The notes beneath the pieces were generated by a model. That model saw nothing but the letters and a program-made list of their open reading frames with translations, made no database searches and was not told the DNA's origin. Positions 11,324 to 24,448 of a stretch of 64,000 nt of DNA are shown here, piece by piece. The DNA comes from Lingula anatina. Its lineage: Eukaryota; Brachiopoda; Lingulata; Lingulida; Lingulidae. Made by a program: the position numbers and the translations under genes. Each line of letters starts with the position of its first letter. Position 1 is the stretch's first letter. The stretch covers positions 8,622 through 72,621 of the forward strand of contig NW_019775746.1 of NCBI RefSeq assembly GCF_001039355.2, written 5' to 3'.

Positions 11324-14300
11324 ATGTCGGGTGCAAGGGGCGACAGCAATGTCAACCATGTTACGAGAACCAACCAAATCGAAGGTAATTTGCCTAAGAA
11401 AGGATTTGGACAAATGTCTTTTTTAACCAGAAAACATTTTACTACAGCAGCGATTTTCTGTACGCGATTTCATTTATTGTAACCAATATTCAACGTGACG
11501 AACATGTACGGAGGGGTGACAAAAGTATAGGGGTATTGCACCTTCTATGTGAATAGTTCGCTGATATGGAGGGACCCGTTAGTAAAAAGTGATTTGCGGT
11601 TTACTGTTCTCTAACCAGCGACGGATTTTCATCCATGCGCACTATAAAGGGTGTCATCGAAGGTGAAACGCCCTTCTGGCTGACAAGTTTCTACCATGGT
11701 GCAGGTGCCAGCACGGGAGCTCACAAATGAAGGAAGAAAAGGAATTGTTCCTCTAAGGGAGGAGGGTACATATGTCCCCAGTTAGCCACCAGATGTGGTG
11801 TGTGGTCAGTCTGTTTATAAGTTTTGTAAAAGGATGGAGGACACTGGTGATGCCCATAAGTCAACAAGAAATGACCGCCCGAAGAAGTCTTGTGCCAGAG
11901 ACGACAGGCATCTCTTTATGCTGTCAAGACTTGGAGAATTGAACCATGCAACGAATTAGCTTTGCAGTGGTGGTGCAATTTACAGGTAGAGATTGGCAAA
12001 AGAGATGTTTAGTGAAAGTTTCATGCTTCAGGCATCCACATAGGGTTCCCAGATGGAAACCACTTATCACCTTGGTGAACAGACGAAGAACCATTGCTGA
12101 AAACCCGTATTGGATGGACCGTAGGTCAGAACTGATCCCATTTTCGGCAGAGACCATCTTCACTGTGAACAACATGGATGGACAGGCAAAAGTATGGAGA
12201 GCATCATCCACTTCTTATAGGCCTATGTCAAAGAATATTTGCATTTTCTCATTAGACAGTCCACTTCAATAATCCTTTATGGGTGCATTGTGAACTGGTG
12301 TTGATAAAATTAAATCTCAGCCACGAGCTTTACATTGAAATTCTGGACCAGCACCTTTCACCGTTGGTAGAAACTACTTGCAATACTTTTGTCGCCCCTC
12401 TGTGCATGTACATAATGAATTAAATGATGAAGACAATATATAAAAGAGAATGATCATGCTATTTTCTTTCATAGTATTAAATTTTCAACGTGAATTAATG
12501 TCGTATTTTTTTTTCTTTTTTCATTGATTTAAGAGTTCTCGATTTTTGCATTCCTCTTTTCAGGTTAAGCCCTTCATTTCTTATTTCCAGGCACCCGCAT
12601 ACCGACAATAACCATAGCGATATGTATATTGATTGCGATAGTTGCACTCATCATCTCAGCCGTCGCAATCTCCAACCCTGCTGGCTCTGACATTACAGTC
12701 CAGGGTACAACGGCAAATATTCAGCAAAATCAGCCTCCCAGTAGGGCCTATGACGCCATCAACCGATATCAGGCCTCAAACGAAAGAAGAATTTACACGA
12801 TTGCCGTTGGATACGATACTGGGCCTTATGTATATAAGTAAGCAGAAGCATTGGCCACATGCCGTGTGCGCGCGAGCGTGTGTGTGTGTGTGTGTCTGTG
12901 TGTCAGAGAGAGAGAGAGAGAGGGAGATGGGGGGGGGGGGGGGTTAATCTGCATATCTGATAAATTTAACTTTCCGTATAACTTTTCAGGGACGTCAGCG
13001 GATTCCCAATTGGATTCAATCACGACTTAATAGACGCAGGTAATCTAAATTTTCTTTTGAACAATTTGTTTCGTTGTATAACATCCATTGATAGCAATAA
13101 TACTGCGAAAATATCAACTTGAAAGTTAATGGTTTATTTATTTAATTAAAAATTTTTATTCATTCCATTATTAATTTTTAAGTGTGTCAGGAGGCGGGAA
13201 TTGATTGTAGGGTTGTCAAGGAGCCTTCCACCAACTGCATGTTCTCAGAGAGAGGACAGCCACACAGAGGAGGGATAGGTATGGAGCATTCTTTTATTTA
13301 TACCATAGCAGTTGGTTGTTAAAACCTATTTCTTATATTGCTTCGTTTTATGTTTTTCTTTCTTTCAAAATCGCACTTGGAAGCAGAGTTTTTAATGACT
13401 GGGTGAACTGAAGCTGACAAACTTTAATGTCAGAAATAATCAAAGTGGTTTGGTATTCATTTTAGTTAGGTCAACTTTTATATGGCGATCGAGGTTGAAT
13501 ACAACTTGTTCAGTTTTATCCTAATATGTATTGACTGAGACTGTTTTGTGCTATATTGGATTGGGGCTGAAGCTTTCCCAATATGTTTTACTTTTGTTTA
13601 TAGTTGAACATGATAATGAAATTCAAGTATTTGAATATAAATTTTACCTTGAATTATCCTATACATGGCATCATTTCAGGACTTATGGAAGGTTGGTACG
13701 ACGCCTGCACCGGGTGGCTGACCACACGTGAACGGAAGCAGATTTTCGCATTTTCCAAGCCGTTTTTGAAACCTATCGAGGTCTATTTCTTCGCCTTTCC
13801 TGGATTTAATCCATTCAATATTACTGGAAAGAAAATAGGTGAGTGAGTTATCCTGTATGCACGCATTAGAAGAAATCATTCGAGTTGAAATTTCTCCAAC
13901 CAGTTATTCACTTCGGCTCTTTTCCTCACGAGTACCCGCTCTTTTTCTGGTATTACTATTTAATTGTAGTTCTAAAATATACGTAGAATGTCTAAATTGA
14001 TGGAATATTTTGACAAATTAATGTATTTGCGATTCCAAAAAGGTCAAACTACATTGTAAGACAAGATACGCCATTCACCTAGGTTATTAGTATTTTATTT
14101 TGATTTCAACTACTGACTCAATTAAAATCCATTAACTCCTGAAGTTTCTTAACCTTTTTTTTCATTTTGGTTCCTTTTGGTGCTCAGTTGTAATGTTACA
14201 TTTCATGAAGAATTCCTACACCAAGTGAGGATGTCGTGTAGCTGCCACAAACCTCTGGAATCTGCATGACGTGATCTTTCTTTGATCCATATCTTAAAGA

Positions 14301-16147
14301 ATATTGCATGCGCGATTTCAAGTTCAAACTAGAACTTACAACCAGCTCGTTGGTATTTTAATATAATTTCATGGTCTACCCTCAAGTTACAAATTTAAAT
14401 TATTTTTGGGGAATTCCCTTCCTTTTGGTACCTTTTGGTGATCAATTATGGTAAATAAACGGTAAATTACAGAGAAAAGTTTATGTTAAGAAAACCAGGA
14501 ATTAGATCAGAAGAGCGGTTATCCAAAGGCTATATGTACTATTAAGAATTTAATGACATAGTCATCTCGGGTAGGTGTCACACACGTCCTCTATTCGTGA
14601 GGTTCTGACTTAACCCGTTTCTGCAGTTTGTTGGCTCAGATGAACCCAACCCTCAAGAACGCCTGCCTCAACTCATCCCCTAAAGTTGTCTGGTCCTCTC
14701 TTGTCCTTAAAGTACGATGAAGAGCATCTCAACATGCTCCTTAAAATAGAAAGGTGTTGCCATCAGCGAGTCGTGTAATGTCGTATTCAGACTAAGTAAG
14801 ATCTCTTTACATAAATGTTTATGTCAAATTTGACCGCAGCACTGAACAGTTCTATTCAGATAATGAATATTTATGGGAATAGAGGATCCCCCTCTTTCAC
14901 ACCCCGAGTGACCCCGAGATGTCCATCCTATTCAACAACAGCAGAAACATAAGAGAAGAGGGTTTTGATACATTTTGGATGTCTCCAATGAAATTTAAAA
15001 AATGATACATTGCAAAATAAATGTATTTCCACTATACGGAATCAAAAGTCTTTTCTAAATCTAGAGGTAACAGAAGAATGTTGGTTTTGGGTGCTTTGGG
15101 ACGAAAGGCAACAACTGCAGGGACAAAAAAAGAAGAAAATTAATTTTTCATCTCTAGCTGTCACCCTGATTTTGCTTCTTAAAGGCATCTGCTATTAGGA
15201 ATAATGAATCTCCTAGAGTAAAAATAAGTGCTGTACATATGTCCTTGGAAATGTCAAAGAGGACTTTGGCTATCTAAATCATTTTTGGTTCTTACACACT
15301 TGCTTTATTTTTCTGGGAGAATTGCATTTGGCGCGAAGATGCCTTATTGGATACCATTAAATACAGTGCACGTACGCATAGGTCTGAAACAACAGCAGCG
15401 CCTTGCCTTGAATGGGGGTTTCATGTAATTAAACTACAATTGCTGTATCTTGGGTTGAAAAAGAATAAACAAAAGTCAAGGCCAATTTGCGCGTTAAAGT
15501 TATTTTGTGTTCTATAGCTGACACCCGTTCCCTAAACGACGTCAAAAAAGTCAGAATCGGCCTCGGCATTGAAATTGGCATAGACAAAGCTGGGTCTTAA
15601 AATGCAATCGTTAACCAATAAGCTCTGTGACCAATATCCAAAATTGGACTTTGTTTCGTTGGCTATCAAAGTAAACCAGACCTATGCCTACAAACGAGTG
15701 TCTTTAAAACGGCACATGGGTGTAAACATGCATGCCGACTCCTTACAGGACTGATAAGCGGCTTCTTCAGTAACGAAGCCTGCCTAGCTGGACTGGACCA
15801 GGTGACTGGAAGAGACGTCCCGCACTCCAACGTTTTCCACGCCCAGACGGTTGACGAGCTATTGGCTATGATCCAGAACGGAACTGTGAGTGTTTTCCCA
15901 TGCTACCTGTTTTTGTAACTCTTTTTAATACGCCCATATGTTTTAAATCCCACCGCATCCCAGTGTTCAGACTTCACCCCTTTTCATTATTGTGAAATAA
16001 GCTTTATGACTTAACATTGGCCAGAAAAGCTACGTTAGGCTACTCGCCACTATGGTCTACTGGTTAAGCTGCATATATAAACATATCAAAAGCACGATCA
16101 AAAACAATTTCGTGAAATATTTCGTATCACTATGTAACCCTCTCAGA

Positions 16148-16192
<45 letters not shown>

Positions 16193-18037
16193 NNNNNNNN
16201 NNNNNNNNNNNNNNNNNNNNNNNNNNNNNNNNNNNNNNNNNNNNNNNNNNNNNNNNNNNNNNNNNNNNNNNNNNNNNNNNNNNNNNNNNNNNNNNNNNNN
16301 NNNNNNNNNNNNNNNNNNNNNNNNNNNNNNNNNNNNNNNNNNNNNNNNNNNNNNNNNNNNNNNNNNNNNNNNNNNNNNNNNNNNNNNNNNNNNNNNNNNN
16401 NNNNNNNNNNNNNNNNNNNNNNNNNNNNNNNNNNNNNNNNNNNNNNNNNNNNNNNNNNNNNNNNNNNNNNNNNNNNNNNNNNNNNNNNNNNNNNNNNNNN
16501 NNNNNNNNNNNNNNNNNNNNNNNNNNNNNNNNNNNNNNNNNNNNNNNNNNNNNNNNNNNNNNNNNNNNNNNNNNNNNNNNNNNNNNNNNNNNNNNNNNNN
16601 NNNNNNNNNNNNNNNNNNNNNNNNNNNNNNNNNNNNNNNNNNNNNNNNNNNNNNNNNNNNNNNNNNNNNNNNNNNNNNNNNNNNNNNNNNNNNNNNNNNN
16701 NNNNNNNNNNNNNNNNNNNNNNNNNNNNNNNNNNNNNNNNNNNNNNNNNNNNNNNNNNNNNNNNNNNNNNNNNNNNNNNNNNNNNNNNNNNNNNNNNNNN
16801 NNNNNNNNNNNNNNNNNNNNNNNNNNNNNNNNNNNNNNNNNNNNNNNNNNNNNNNNNNNNNNNNNNNNNNNNNNNNNNNNNNNNNNNNNNNNNNNNNNNN
16901 NNNNNNNNNNNNNNNNNNNNNNNNNNNNNNNNNNNNNNNNNNNNNNNNNNNNNNNNNNNNNNNNNNNNNNNNNNNNNNNNNNNNNNNNNNNNNNNNNNNN
17001 NNNNNNNNNNNNNNNNNNNNNNNNNNNNNNNNNNNNNNNNNNNNNNNNNNNNNNNNNNNNNNNNNNNNNNNNNNNNNNNNNNNNNNNNNNNNNNNNNNNN
17101 NNNNNNNNNNNNNNNNNGCTGTACATATGTCCTTGGAAATGTCAAAGAGGACTTTGGCTATCTAAATCATTTTTGGTTCTTACACACTTGCTTTATTTTT
17201 CTGGGAGAATTGCATTTGGCGCGAAGATGCCTTATTGGATACCATTAAATACAGTGCACGTACGCATAGGTCTGAAACAACAGCAGCGCCTTGCCTTGAA
17301 TGGGGGTTTCATGTAATTAAACTACAATTGCTGTATCTTGGGTTGAAAAAGAATAAACAAAAGTCAAGGCCAATTTGCGCGTTAAAGTTATTTTGTGTTC
17401 TATAGCTGACACCCGTTCCCTAAACGACGTCAAAAAAGTCAGAATCGGCCTCGGCATTGAAATTGGCATAGACAAAGCTGGGTCTTAAAATGCAATCGTT
17501 AACCAATAAGCTCTGTGACCAATATCCAAAATTGGACTTTGTTTCGTTGGCTATCAAAGTAAACCAGACCTATGCCTACAAACGAGTGTCTTTAAAACGG
17601 CACATGGGTGTAAACATGCATGCCGACTCCTTACAGGACTGATAAGCGGCTTCTTCAGTAACGAAGCCTGCCTAGCTGGACTGGACCAGGTGACTGGAAG
17701 AGACGTCCCGCACTCCAACGTTTTCCACGCCCAGACGGTTGACGAGCTATTGGCTATGATCCAGAACGGAACTGTGAGTGTTTTCCCATGCTACCTGTTT
17801 TTGTAACTCTTTTTAATACGCCCATATGTTTTAAATCCCACCGCATCCCAGTGTTCAGACTTCACCCCTTTTCATTATTGTGAAATAAGCTTTATGACTT
17901 AACATTGGCCAGAAAAGCTACGTTAGGCTACTCGCCACTATGGTCTACTGGTTAAGCTGCATATATAAACATATCAAAAGCACGATCAAAAACAATTTCG
18001 TGAAATATTTCGTATCACTATGTAACCTTCTCAGATG

Positions 18038-18071
<34 letters not shown>

Positions 18072-18879
18072 CAGCTTTACCATCGTCATTCATTTGAGTT
18101 ATTACAACCAAATACGTTTTCAAGATCATTTAATGAATTTCAGCGGTTAAATACATTGAGGCGCATCAGCTCTCGACAATTATGAACCTTTTTCAGTGAT
18201 GTCGAAATTGGATATTTTCTTTACCAATCATTTAATAATTCCTAATATACAGGTAGACGTGGGTTTTAGCACGGGGCCTTCTATGGCCACCAAAATCAAT
18301 GGCACTAATATCCAACGGTTCCCATCGGATCCCATGTTCTGTAAGAATGCCGGACAACCTGGAATGATGACCCGCAAAGACAATGACTTCAACTCTAAAT
18401 GGAATGAAGGGTTTGAGAAACTGGTCTCTTCAGGACGTTTTAAACATTTATGTGATGAGGCACGGATCAAGCACGGTACGTCTGGGCAGTTTTGATTACT
18501 TACCGGTAGTATGTTCTTAATAACTAAGGTTCTATTACTTAATTTACAATACGTATATTGATTGTTACAAAACACTGTAAGCTAGGTAATGTTAGCAATG
18601 TCGCAAGAAACCGCCACAAGAGGTGCTGTTTTCAAGATAAGCAAAGGAAGGTTAACAACGCCCATGTTTTTTTCACAGTAAAAACTTCCCTTATAGGATA
18701 TCAAGACAAAATCATTACACTGAAAAACAAAGTTATCAAATTAAGATATCGCTTGAGGTAATCTTTCATGTTTAAGGATTACATTCATGACACGTCACGT
18801 GATATCATCCAACGTCACATACATTGTAACGTTTGTCTCAACAGGTCATCTCGGTGAGATTGACTGTGTGGATGCCTAA
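11324..18879 (+). CDS. Array copy B: membrane-anchored family 3 solute-binding-like protein
   Basis: Coding exons: 11324-11384, 12591-12837, 12990-13039, 13183-13278, 13680-13838, 15749-15885 (repeated at 17637-17773), 18253-18475 and 18845-18879. With exon 6 counted once they give 335 residues with the same phases as copy A. The anchor segment (ITIAICILIAIVALIISAV), a TTRERKQ carboxylate-binding-like motif, the lobe 2 VDVGF and all family cysteines are intact. Intron 1 carries a Tc1-like fossil and intron 5 a LINE fossil. The second exon 6 lies in a 920-base stretch repeated almost exactly across the assembly gap, so it is most likely an assembly duplicate. If real, the two exon copies would not splice in frame to each other (phase 0 end to phase 1 start). 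Function is inferred from the family only. Confidence 0.75.
11780..12290 (+). mobile_element. Degenerate Tc1/mariner-like transposase fragment
   Basis: In broken plus-strand frames the translation keeps typical Tc1 features: a stretch near the DNA-binding region, then LIPFSAETIFTVNNMDGQAK followed by VWR, which matches the family's FSDES-F-dG--VWR block. The catalytic Asp of that block is replaced by Ala, and stops and shifts interrupt the rest. No terminal inverted repeats were identified. It lies in intron 1 of copy B only. Confidence 0.55.
14600..15130 (-). mobile_element. Fossil LINE reverse transcriptase fragment
   Basis: Read on the minus strand, about 15070 down to 14860 encodes LDLEKTFDSV-stop-W and, about 55 codons on, GVKEGDPLFP. 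These correspond to the DFEKAFDSV-W and GVRQGDPLSP blocks of non-LTR reverse transcriptases. Stops and frame shifts show it is dead. It lies antisense within intron 5 of copy B. The family beyond 'LINE' is not determined. Confidence 0.6.
15230..18069. repeat. Assembly gap flanked by a 920-base near-perfect duplication
   Basis: N bases fill 16193-17117 (925 bases). Sequence 15230-16148 is repeated at 17118-18036 with almost no differences (for example CCCTCTCAGATGA versus CCTTCTCAGATGC at the right end). Both copies run into a TA microsatellite, where the left contig stops. The duplicate carries exon 6 of copy B. The most economical reading is that the same locus was placed twice. Confidence 0.8.
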
Positions 18880-20917
18880 CAACAGGAATCAAAAACTTTC
18901 ACCTTGATAGCTAAAGCACAAAACATTTAGGAATTGGTAACCTTCACCTTGATGGTTAAAACAAAGATATAGGCGGCCGTTACCTGAACCTGATATCTGG
19001 ATCTCAGAAGATATCCTTGGCCTTCAGGTTGAAAGCTAAACCACAGGACGAGGCATCCGTAGCTTTTATCAACTTGCGGAACTGTCAAGAAGCCAAGACG
19101 AAATTTATAAATGAATCTAATGGATAGAACCGAAAATTTATTGATAATGTGTGAATTTCATGCTGATGAAAGGATTACCACCAGTGATATCAATTTCAGA
19201 CCCGCAGTGTTTTTTTAAGGAAGCACAAATGTAATTCCAACAGGCTTATTACATGTATATGCATAACTTTAGTGCTGCAGTTAATAGTTATTAGCATTTT
19301 ATTACCACTACAATTAACTAATTTTATTAATTTCTTTTTTGACAAAATCAACAGTCTCAAGAAAGAAATGTCGTCTTCGGAAAAGAAAAACAGAACTGTT
19401 TTAAATGGAAATAAGCTGATTTATTTTTATTTTTCACATGACGCACAAGGCTCCTGGTTAGATTTAAGAGACTAATTTAGCAAAGCAAAAGTAATCAGGC
19501 GGTGCCGTCCTGACTGAGGTAATGCAGTTATATGGGTTATATAAAGCCAAGGAGTTATAACAGAACTAAGATTTGTTAAAATATTTGTAGTAGGTAATTC
19601 TGAAACTTCCTGTTTGGGCATAGATAAAAATTATAGCCTCGTTTTGGCCTACGACAAAGGCCATAGGTTAACTTACATGTATTAACAAAATTTGAAAAAG
19701 GTGATGCTTTTGTTTAAGTTGTTATACATGTATTTACATACATGAAGGCATATTTACGAGTGGGGGAAAGTGTATCAGGCAAATACACATTCTGAATTAC
19801 TATAGCTGGATCCATCAATTATAAAACTCGGATTAAGTTGAGTCCGTAGCCAACGGTATGAGCCATATCTAACTAGCTGCGACCCCTTTCAGCAGAATGA
19901 AAATGGTATAGTTCAGCAGGTTCATTTGCGAAATATTTTACCTTTGTAGGAAATAAAGCTTTAAACGCAAAAACCTCGGCTTTTTATCTCATAGCCATCA
20001 AGGCGGTTTCTGTTGATTCGTGATAATTTTGCTGACTTGGACGCAAACACTGAGACAATTTAACGTGTATTGCAACGCGCATAACTTGGTTGAATTTAGG
20101 GATGAAAATAATATCTGTTTTACCTAAGCAACAGTGACAGCTTTGACCTATAAAATCCCATGAAGATTAAGTGGAGTAATAATGCTTGTAATTTACTTTT
20201 TATTTGCTTTTGCTGATTAATGCATTTCTATGGCTTTAACTTCAGTCTTAAGGGTACTTATACAGTGATGTTCATAAGTGAAGAAACATTTGCTTATCAA
20301 TTTTCTTTTTAAAAAATTAAACCTTTGTTTAGAGCGAAATCTGCACAGACTTCTTCCACTGATTGAATTTGATACCACACCATGTATAAGACATTAAAAG
20401 TATTACAATATTTTCAATACTGTGGTCTCTGACAGGAGTGAATGTAAATTAGGCTGAGATCCAAAGCCAGACAGTTAAAAACCACTGTTGACGTCCTCAA
20501 GGTTGGTTTGCTGTTTTTTTTTTTCTGAATCAGTATTTCATTGGAATAAATTTAGGGATAATTTGTGTAATATGTAGGATTTTTCTTGCTCTGTGAGCAA
20601 ACTTTTAGACCGCGATTTTGCCCACTTTGTTAATGTATTTAGGCTTTGTTAATTAACAGTTCATTTTAATCAAGGGACTTATTATTTAAAGTAAAGGTGT
20701 GAACACACACGTTTGAATATTATTTAACTGTTCTCGGTTTTGGCTGCAGGTTTTATGCACACCTTGTAGGGTATAAAAAGTAGTCACATTTGCATAAGTA
20801 AGCTGGTTCTTTTTTTACTTTTTTTAATGTTAAAACAGACACAACCCGTGCCTAGCATGAACAGATGGAGATTATATTACATTTGCCCTAGCTCGAGACA
20901 TTTGTCCTAGCTCCAAG
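18880..20917. other. Spacer between copies B and C, with upstream block and TATA box of copy C
   Basis: The first 200 bases hold the degenerate 3' UTR repeat and then shared 3' flank. From about 19625 the upstream block starts, including a segment (about 19780-19950) that parallels 4316-4500 of copy A. TATAAAAAG at 20772-20780 lies 146 bases before the ATG of copy C. No other coding region is seen. Confidence 0.55.
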
Positions 20918-21880
20918 ATGTCGGATGCAAGGAGCGACAGCAATGTCAACCATGTGACGAAAACCAACCAACTAGAAGGTAATTTGCCTTAGAAAAGATT
21001 TGGTAAAATGTTTTCTTTAAACAGAAAATATTTTACTTCAGCAGCGATTTTCTGTACTCGATTTCATTTATTGTAACCGAATGTCGAACATGTACAGAGG
21101 GGTGACAAAAGTACAGGGGAAGTGTATTATCTATGTGAATAGGTCGCTGTGTGATATGGAGGGACCCGTTTGTAAAAAGTGATTTGCGTTACCCCGGTGA
21201 AGTTGATTCCTGGTTCCTTATTCCTTATTCGGTTACTTATTCAAATGTGAAGTTGGTTACTTATTCCTGGTTCCTTATTCGGTTACTTATTCAACTTTTT
21301 TATGTTTTTTTATGATTTTGATGCTAAAATACCTGTTTCATCATACTAGCACCCCCTCTTCATCTAGATGACACCCTAAAATTGTTAAATATACCAATAA
21401 AAACACAAAATNAGGGGTATTTGCGTTTTATTGTTCGTCTAACCAGTGATGGATTTTCGCCCATGTGCACTGTAAAGGGTGCCATCGATGGTGTAACGCC
21501 TTCTGGCTGTCAAGTTTCTACCATGGTGAATGTACGGGGGCTCAAACTTGCAGGAAGAAAATAATATTTTCGGGTTATTCCCTTTATTTCTTCTCTTCCA
21601 GCCACCACGACAATAACCATAGCGATTTGTGTACTGATTACGATAGTTGCGCTCATCATCTCAGCCGTCGCAATCTCCAAACCCGCTGGCTCTGACATTA
21701 CAGTCCAGGGTAAAACGACAAGTCCACGACAAACTCCCCAGCCTGCAGTAGCATACTCACCCAGTACCTATGACGCCAGCTGGTGTCAGGCTTCCAATAG
21801 AAGGAGAATTTACACAGTGGCCATTGGATTCGATATTGGGGCTTATGTATATAGGTAAGCAGAAATATAGATCAAATTTC

Positions 21881-21935
<55 letters not shown>

Positions 21936-24448
21936 AAGGGGGGGGGGGTCAGAGCAAATGGAGGGTTTGCGTAAAATCTGCAAATCTGATGACTTTAACT
22001 GTCCGTCTAACTTTTCAGTGACGACAGCGGGTTTCAAGTTGGATTCGGTCACGACCTAATAGACGCAGGTAATCAAAAATTTCTTTGAATAATTTGTTTG
22101 GTTCTTGTTTAAATATCCTTTAATAACATTGAACACTGCATTACCACTGCAAAATATTAACTAGGAAGTCAATGGTTTATTTATTTAATTAATCATTTTT
22201 TATATATATTTATTCGATTATCTATTTATTTAAGTGTGTCAGGAGGCGGGAATTGATTGCAGGATTGTCACGGAGCCGTTCACCAACTGCATGTTCTCAG
22301 AGAAAGGGCAGCCACAAAGAGGGGGGATAGGTACAGGGCATTATTCTATTTACATCATAGCAGTTGGTTGTTAAAACGAGTTTCTTTTATTGTTTCGTTT
22401 TAGGTTTTTTTTTTTTTAACGCGCTGAGAAGCAGAGTTTTTAAAGAGTGGGTAAAGTGAAGTTGACAAAGTTCAATGTAAGAAAATAATCAAGTGGTTTG
22501 GTAAAGCTGGCAACTAAATTATTCACTTTGGTCAGGTCGACTTTTATATGGCGACAATTTGTTCATTTTTATTCTAAAATGTATAGTTAAACTGAGACTG
22601 TTATGTGATATATTGGACTAGAGCTAAAGCTTTTCCTACATGTATGTTTTAACATTTATACATTTTTGTTTGTAGTTTATAGTTGGGCATGATATTGAAA
22701 TTCAAGTATTGGAATAAATTTTACCCTGGATTTTGTCTTTACATGGCATCATTTCAGGACTTATGGAAGGTTGGTACGACGCCTGCATCGGATATCTGGC
22801 CTCACGTCAACGAAGGCAGATTTTCTCATTTTCCAAGCCGTTTCTGAAACCACTCGAGGTCTATTTCTACGCCTTTCCTGGATTTAATCCATTCAATATT
22901 ACTGGAAAGAAAGTAGGTGAGTTTTCTTGTATTCACATATTAGGTAAGATAATTCACGTTTCATCACGAGTACCAGGTCTTGTTTTGGTATTACTATTTT
23001 TAAAACTGCGAGTCTTTTAAAAGCGGTCCATTGGTATTAATATGCGTGCTGCCTCCTTACAGGACTGATTAGCGGGTTCTTCACTAACGAAGCTTGTATA
23101 GCCGGACTGGACCAGGTAGCTGGAAGAGACGTCCCGCACGCCAACGTTTTCCATGCCCAAACACCTGCCGAGCTCTTGGCTATGATCCAGAACGGAACAG
23201 TGAGTGTATTTTCTATGTTACCAGTTTTTGTAATAATTCTTTTTAACACGCCAGTATGTTTGAAATCCCACAGCATCCCAGTGTTCAGACTTCATCTCTT
23301 TTAATTATTGTGAAATGAGCTTTATAATTAGACATTGGCCAGAAAAGGTGAGGCTGCCCTTTAATCAGTGGCGGATTTGGAAGGGGGGGTGCACGGGGGG
23401 GTCCTGACCCCCCTTCCATTTCTGAAAATCCAACTGCCCTCTCTTGAAATTAGAATTTTGACTTACTGAATCTTAGTTCTAAATAGTACCAAATAGGACC
23501 CTTCGTCCTCTAAAATACCAATTTTTTATCGGGGCCCTTCATCTGCATATATATAAACATATCAAAAGCAGAATATTTTGTATCACTAATTATCCCTCTC
23601 AGTCTTAACTGTTTATACAGATGGCCTATTTCAGCTTTACTATCGTCAGTCATTTGAGTTTACTGCATCCAAATGCGTTTTCAAGGTCATTTAGTGAATT
23701 CCAGCGGTTTAATACATTGAGGAGTGTCACCTCTCGACAATTATGAACCTTTTGTAGTGATGTCGAAATATTGGACGTTTTCTTCACTGAACATTTAATA
23801 CTCCCCAAATCTTACAGGTAGATGTGGGTTTTGCGGCCGCAGTAGATGTGATCAACGTAATCTCTGACACTAATGTTCGACAGTTCCCCTCGGGTCCCTT
23901 CTTCTGTAAGAATTACGGACAGACCGGAATGATGACCCGTAAAGACAACGACTTCAACTCTAAATGGAATGAAGGGTTTGAGAAACTGGTCTCTTCAGGA
24001 CGTTTTAAACGGCTATGTGATGAGGCACGGATCAAGCACGGTACGTCTGGGCAGTTTTGATTACTTACTGGTAGTATGTTCTTAATAACTAAGGATATAT
24101 TACTTAATTTACAATACGTATATTGATTATTACAAATATACACTGTAAGCTAGGTAATGTAAGCAATGTCGCTAGAAACTGCCACAAGAGGTGCTGTTTT
24201 CAAGATAAGCAAAGGAAGGTTAACAACGCCATTCTTTTTTTTTCACAGTCAAAGCTTCCCTTATAGGGTATCAAGACAAAACCATAACATTGAAAAATAA
24301 AGTTATCAAATTAAGATATCGCTTGTGGTAATGTTTCATGTATAAATATTACATTCATGATCGATACGTGATTTCATTCAACGTCACATACATTGTAACG
24401 TTTGTCTCAACAGGTCATCGCGGTGAGATTGACTGTGTTGATGCCTAA
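20918..24448 (+). CDS. Array copy C: membrane-anchored family 3 solute-binding-like protein
   Basis: Coding exons: 20918-20978, 21602-21854, 22019-22068, 22235-22330, 22758-22916, 23063-23199, 23818-24040 and 24414-24448, giving 337 residues. All splice sites are canonical, including the exon 2 acceptor CAG that copy A has lost. Exon 2 shares with copy A the longer linker ending TYDAS-CQASNRRR, so A and C are a sub-type with one extra cysteine near the anchor. The ligand motif reads ASRQRRQ, keeping Arg but with Ser for Thr. The first half of exon 7 (FAAAVDVINVISDTN) is strongly diverged from every other copy while its second half is almost identical to copy A. This is the most intact member of the array. 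Confidence 0.8.
21190..21420. repeat. Insertion with TTCCTTATTC/GGTTACTTATTC repeats in intron 1 of copy C
   Basis: The intron sequence breaks off after GATTTGCGTT at 21190 and resumes after the N at 21412 with TTTGCGTTTTATTG, as in copy A. The inserted stretch contains several short repeats of GGTTCCTTATTCGGTTACTT type. Whether it is a real insertion or one contig end is not clear. Confidence 0.45.
23365..23550. mobile_element. Possible hAT-type MITE fragment
   Basis: The stretch begins with CAGTGGCGGATTTGGAAG followed by G-rich and then C-rich sequence (GGGGGGTCCTGACCCCCC). CAGTGGCGGA is a common start of hAT-like non-autonomous elements in marine invertebrates. No matching right-hand inverted end was found. 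It lies in intron 6 of copy C only. Confidence 0.35.

Noticed and set aside
16057-17316. Long open frames of 327-389 codons on both strands
   Set aside because: They consist almost wholly of unknown bases in the assembly gap and TA repeats.
21770-22052. Open frames across the TG tract after exon 2 of copy C
   Set aside because: Partly exon 2 out of frame and partly microsatellite; the in-frame exon ends at 21854.
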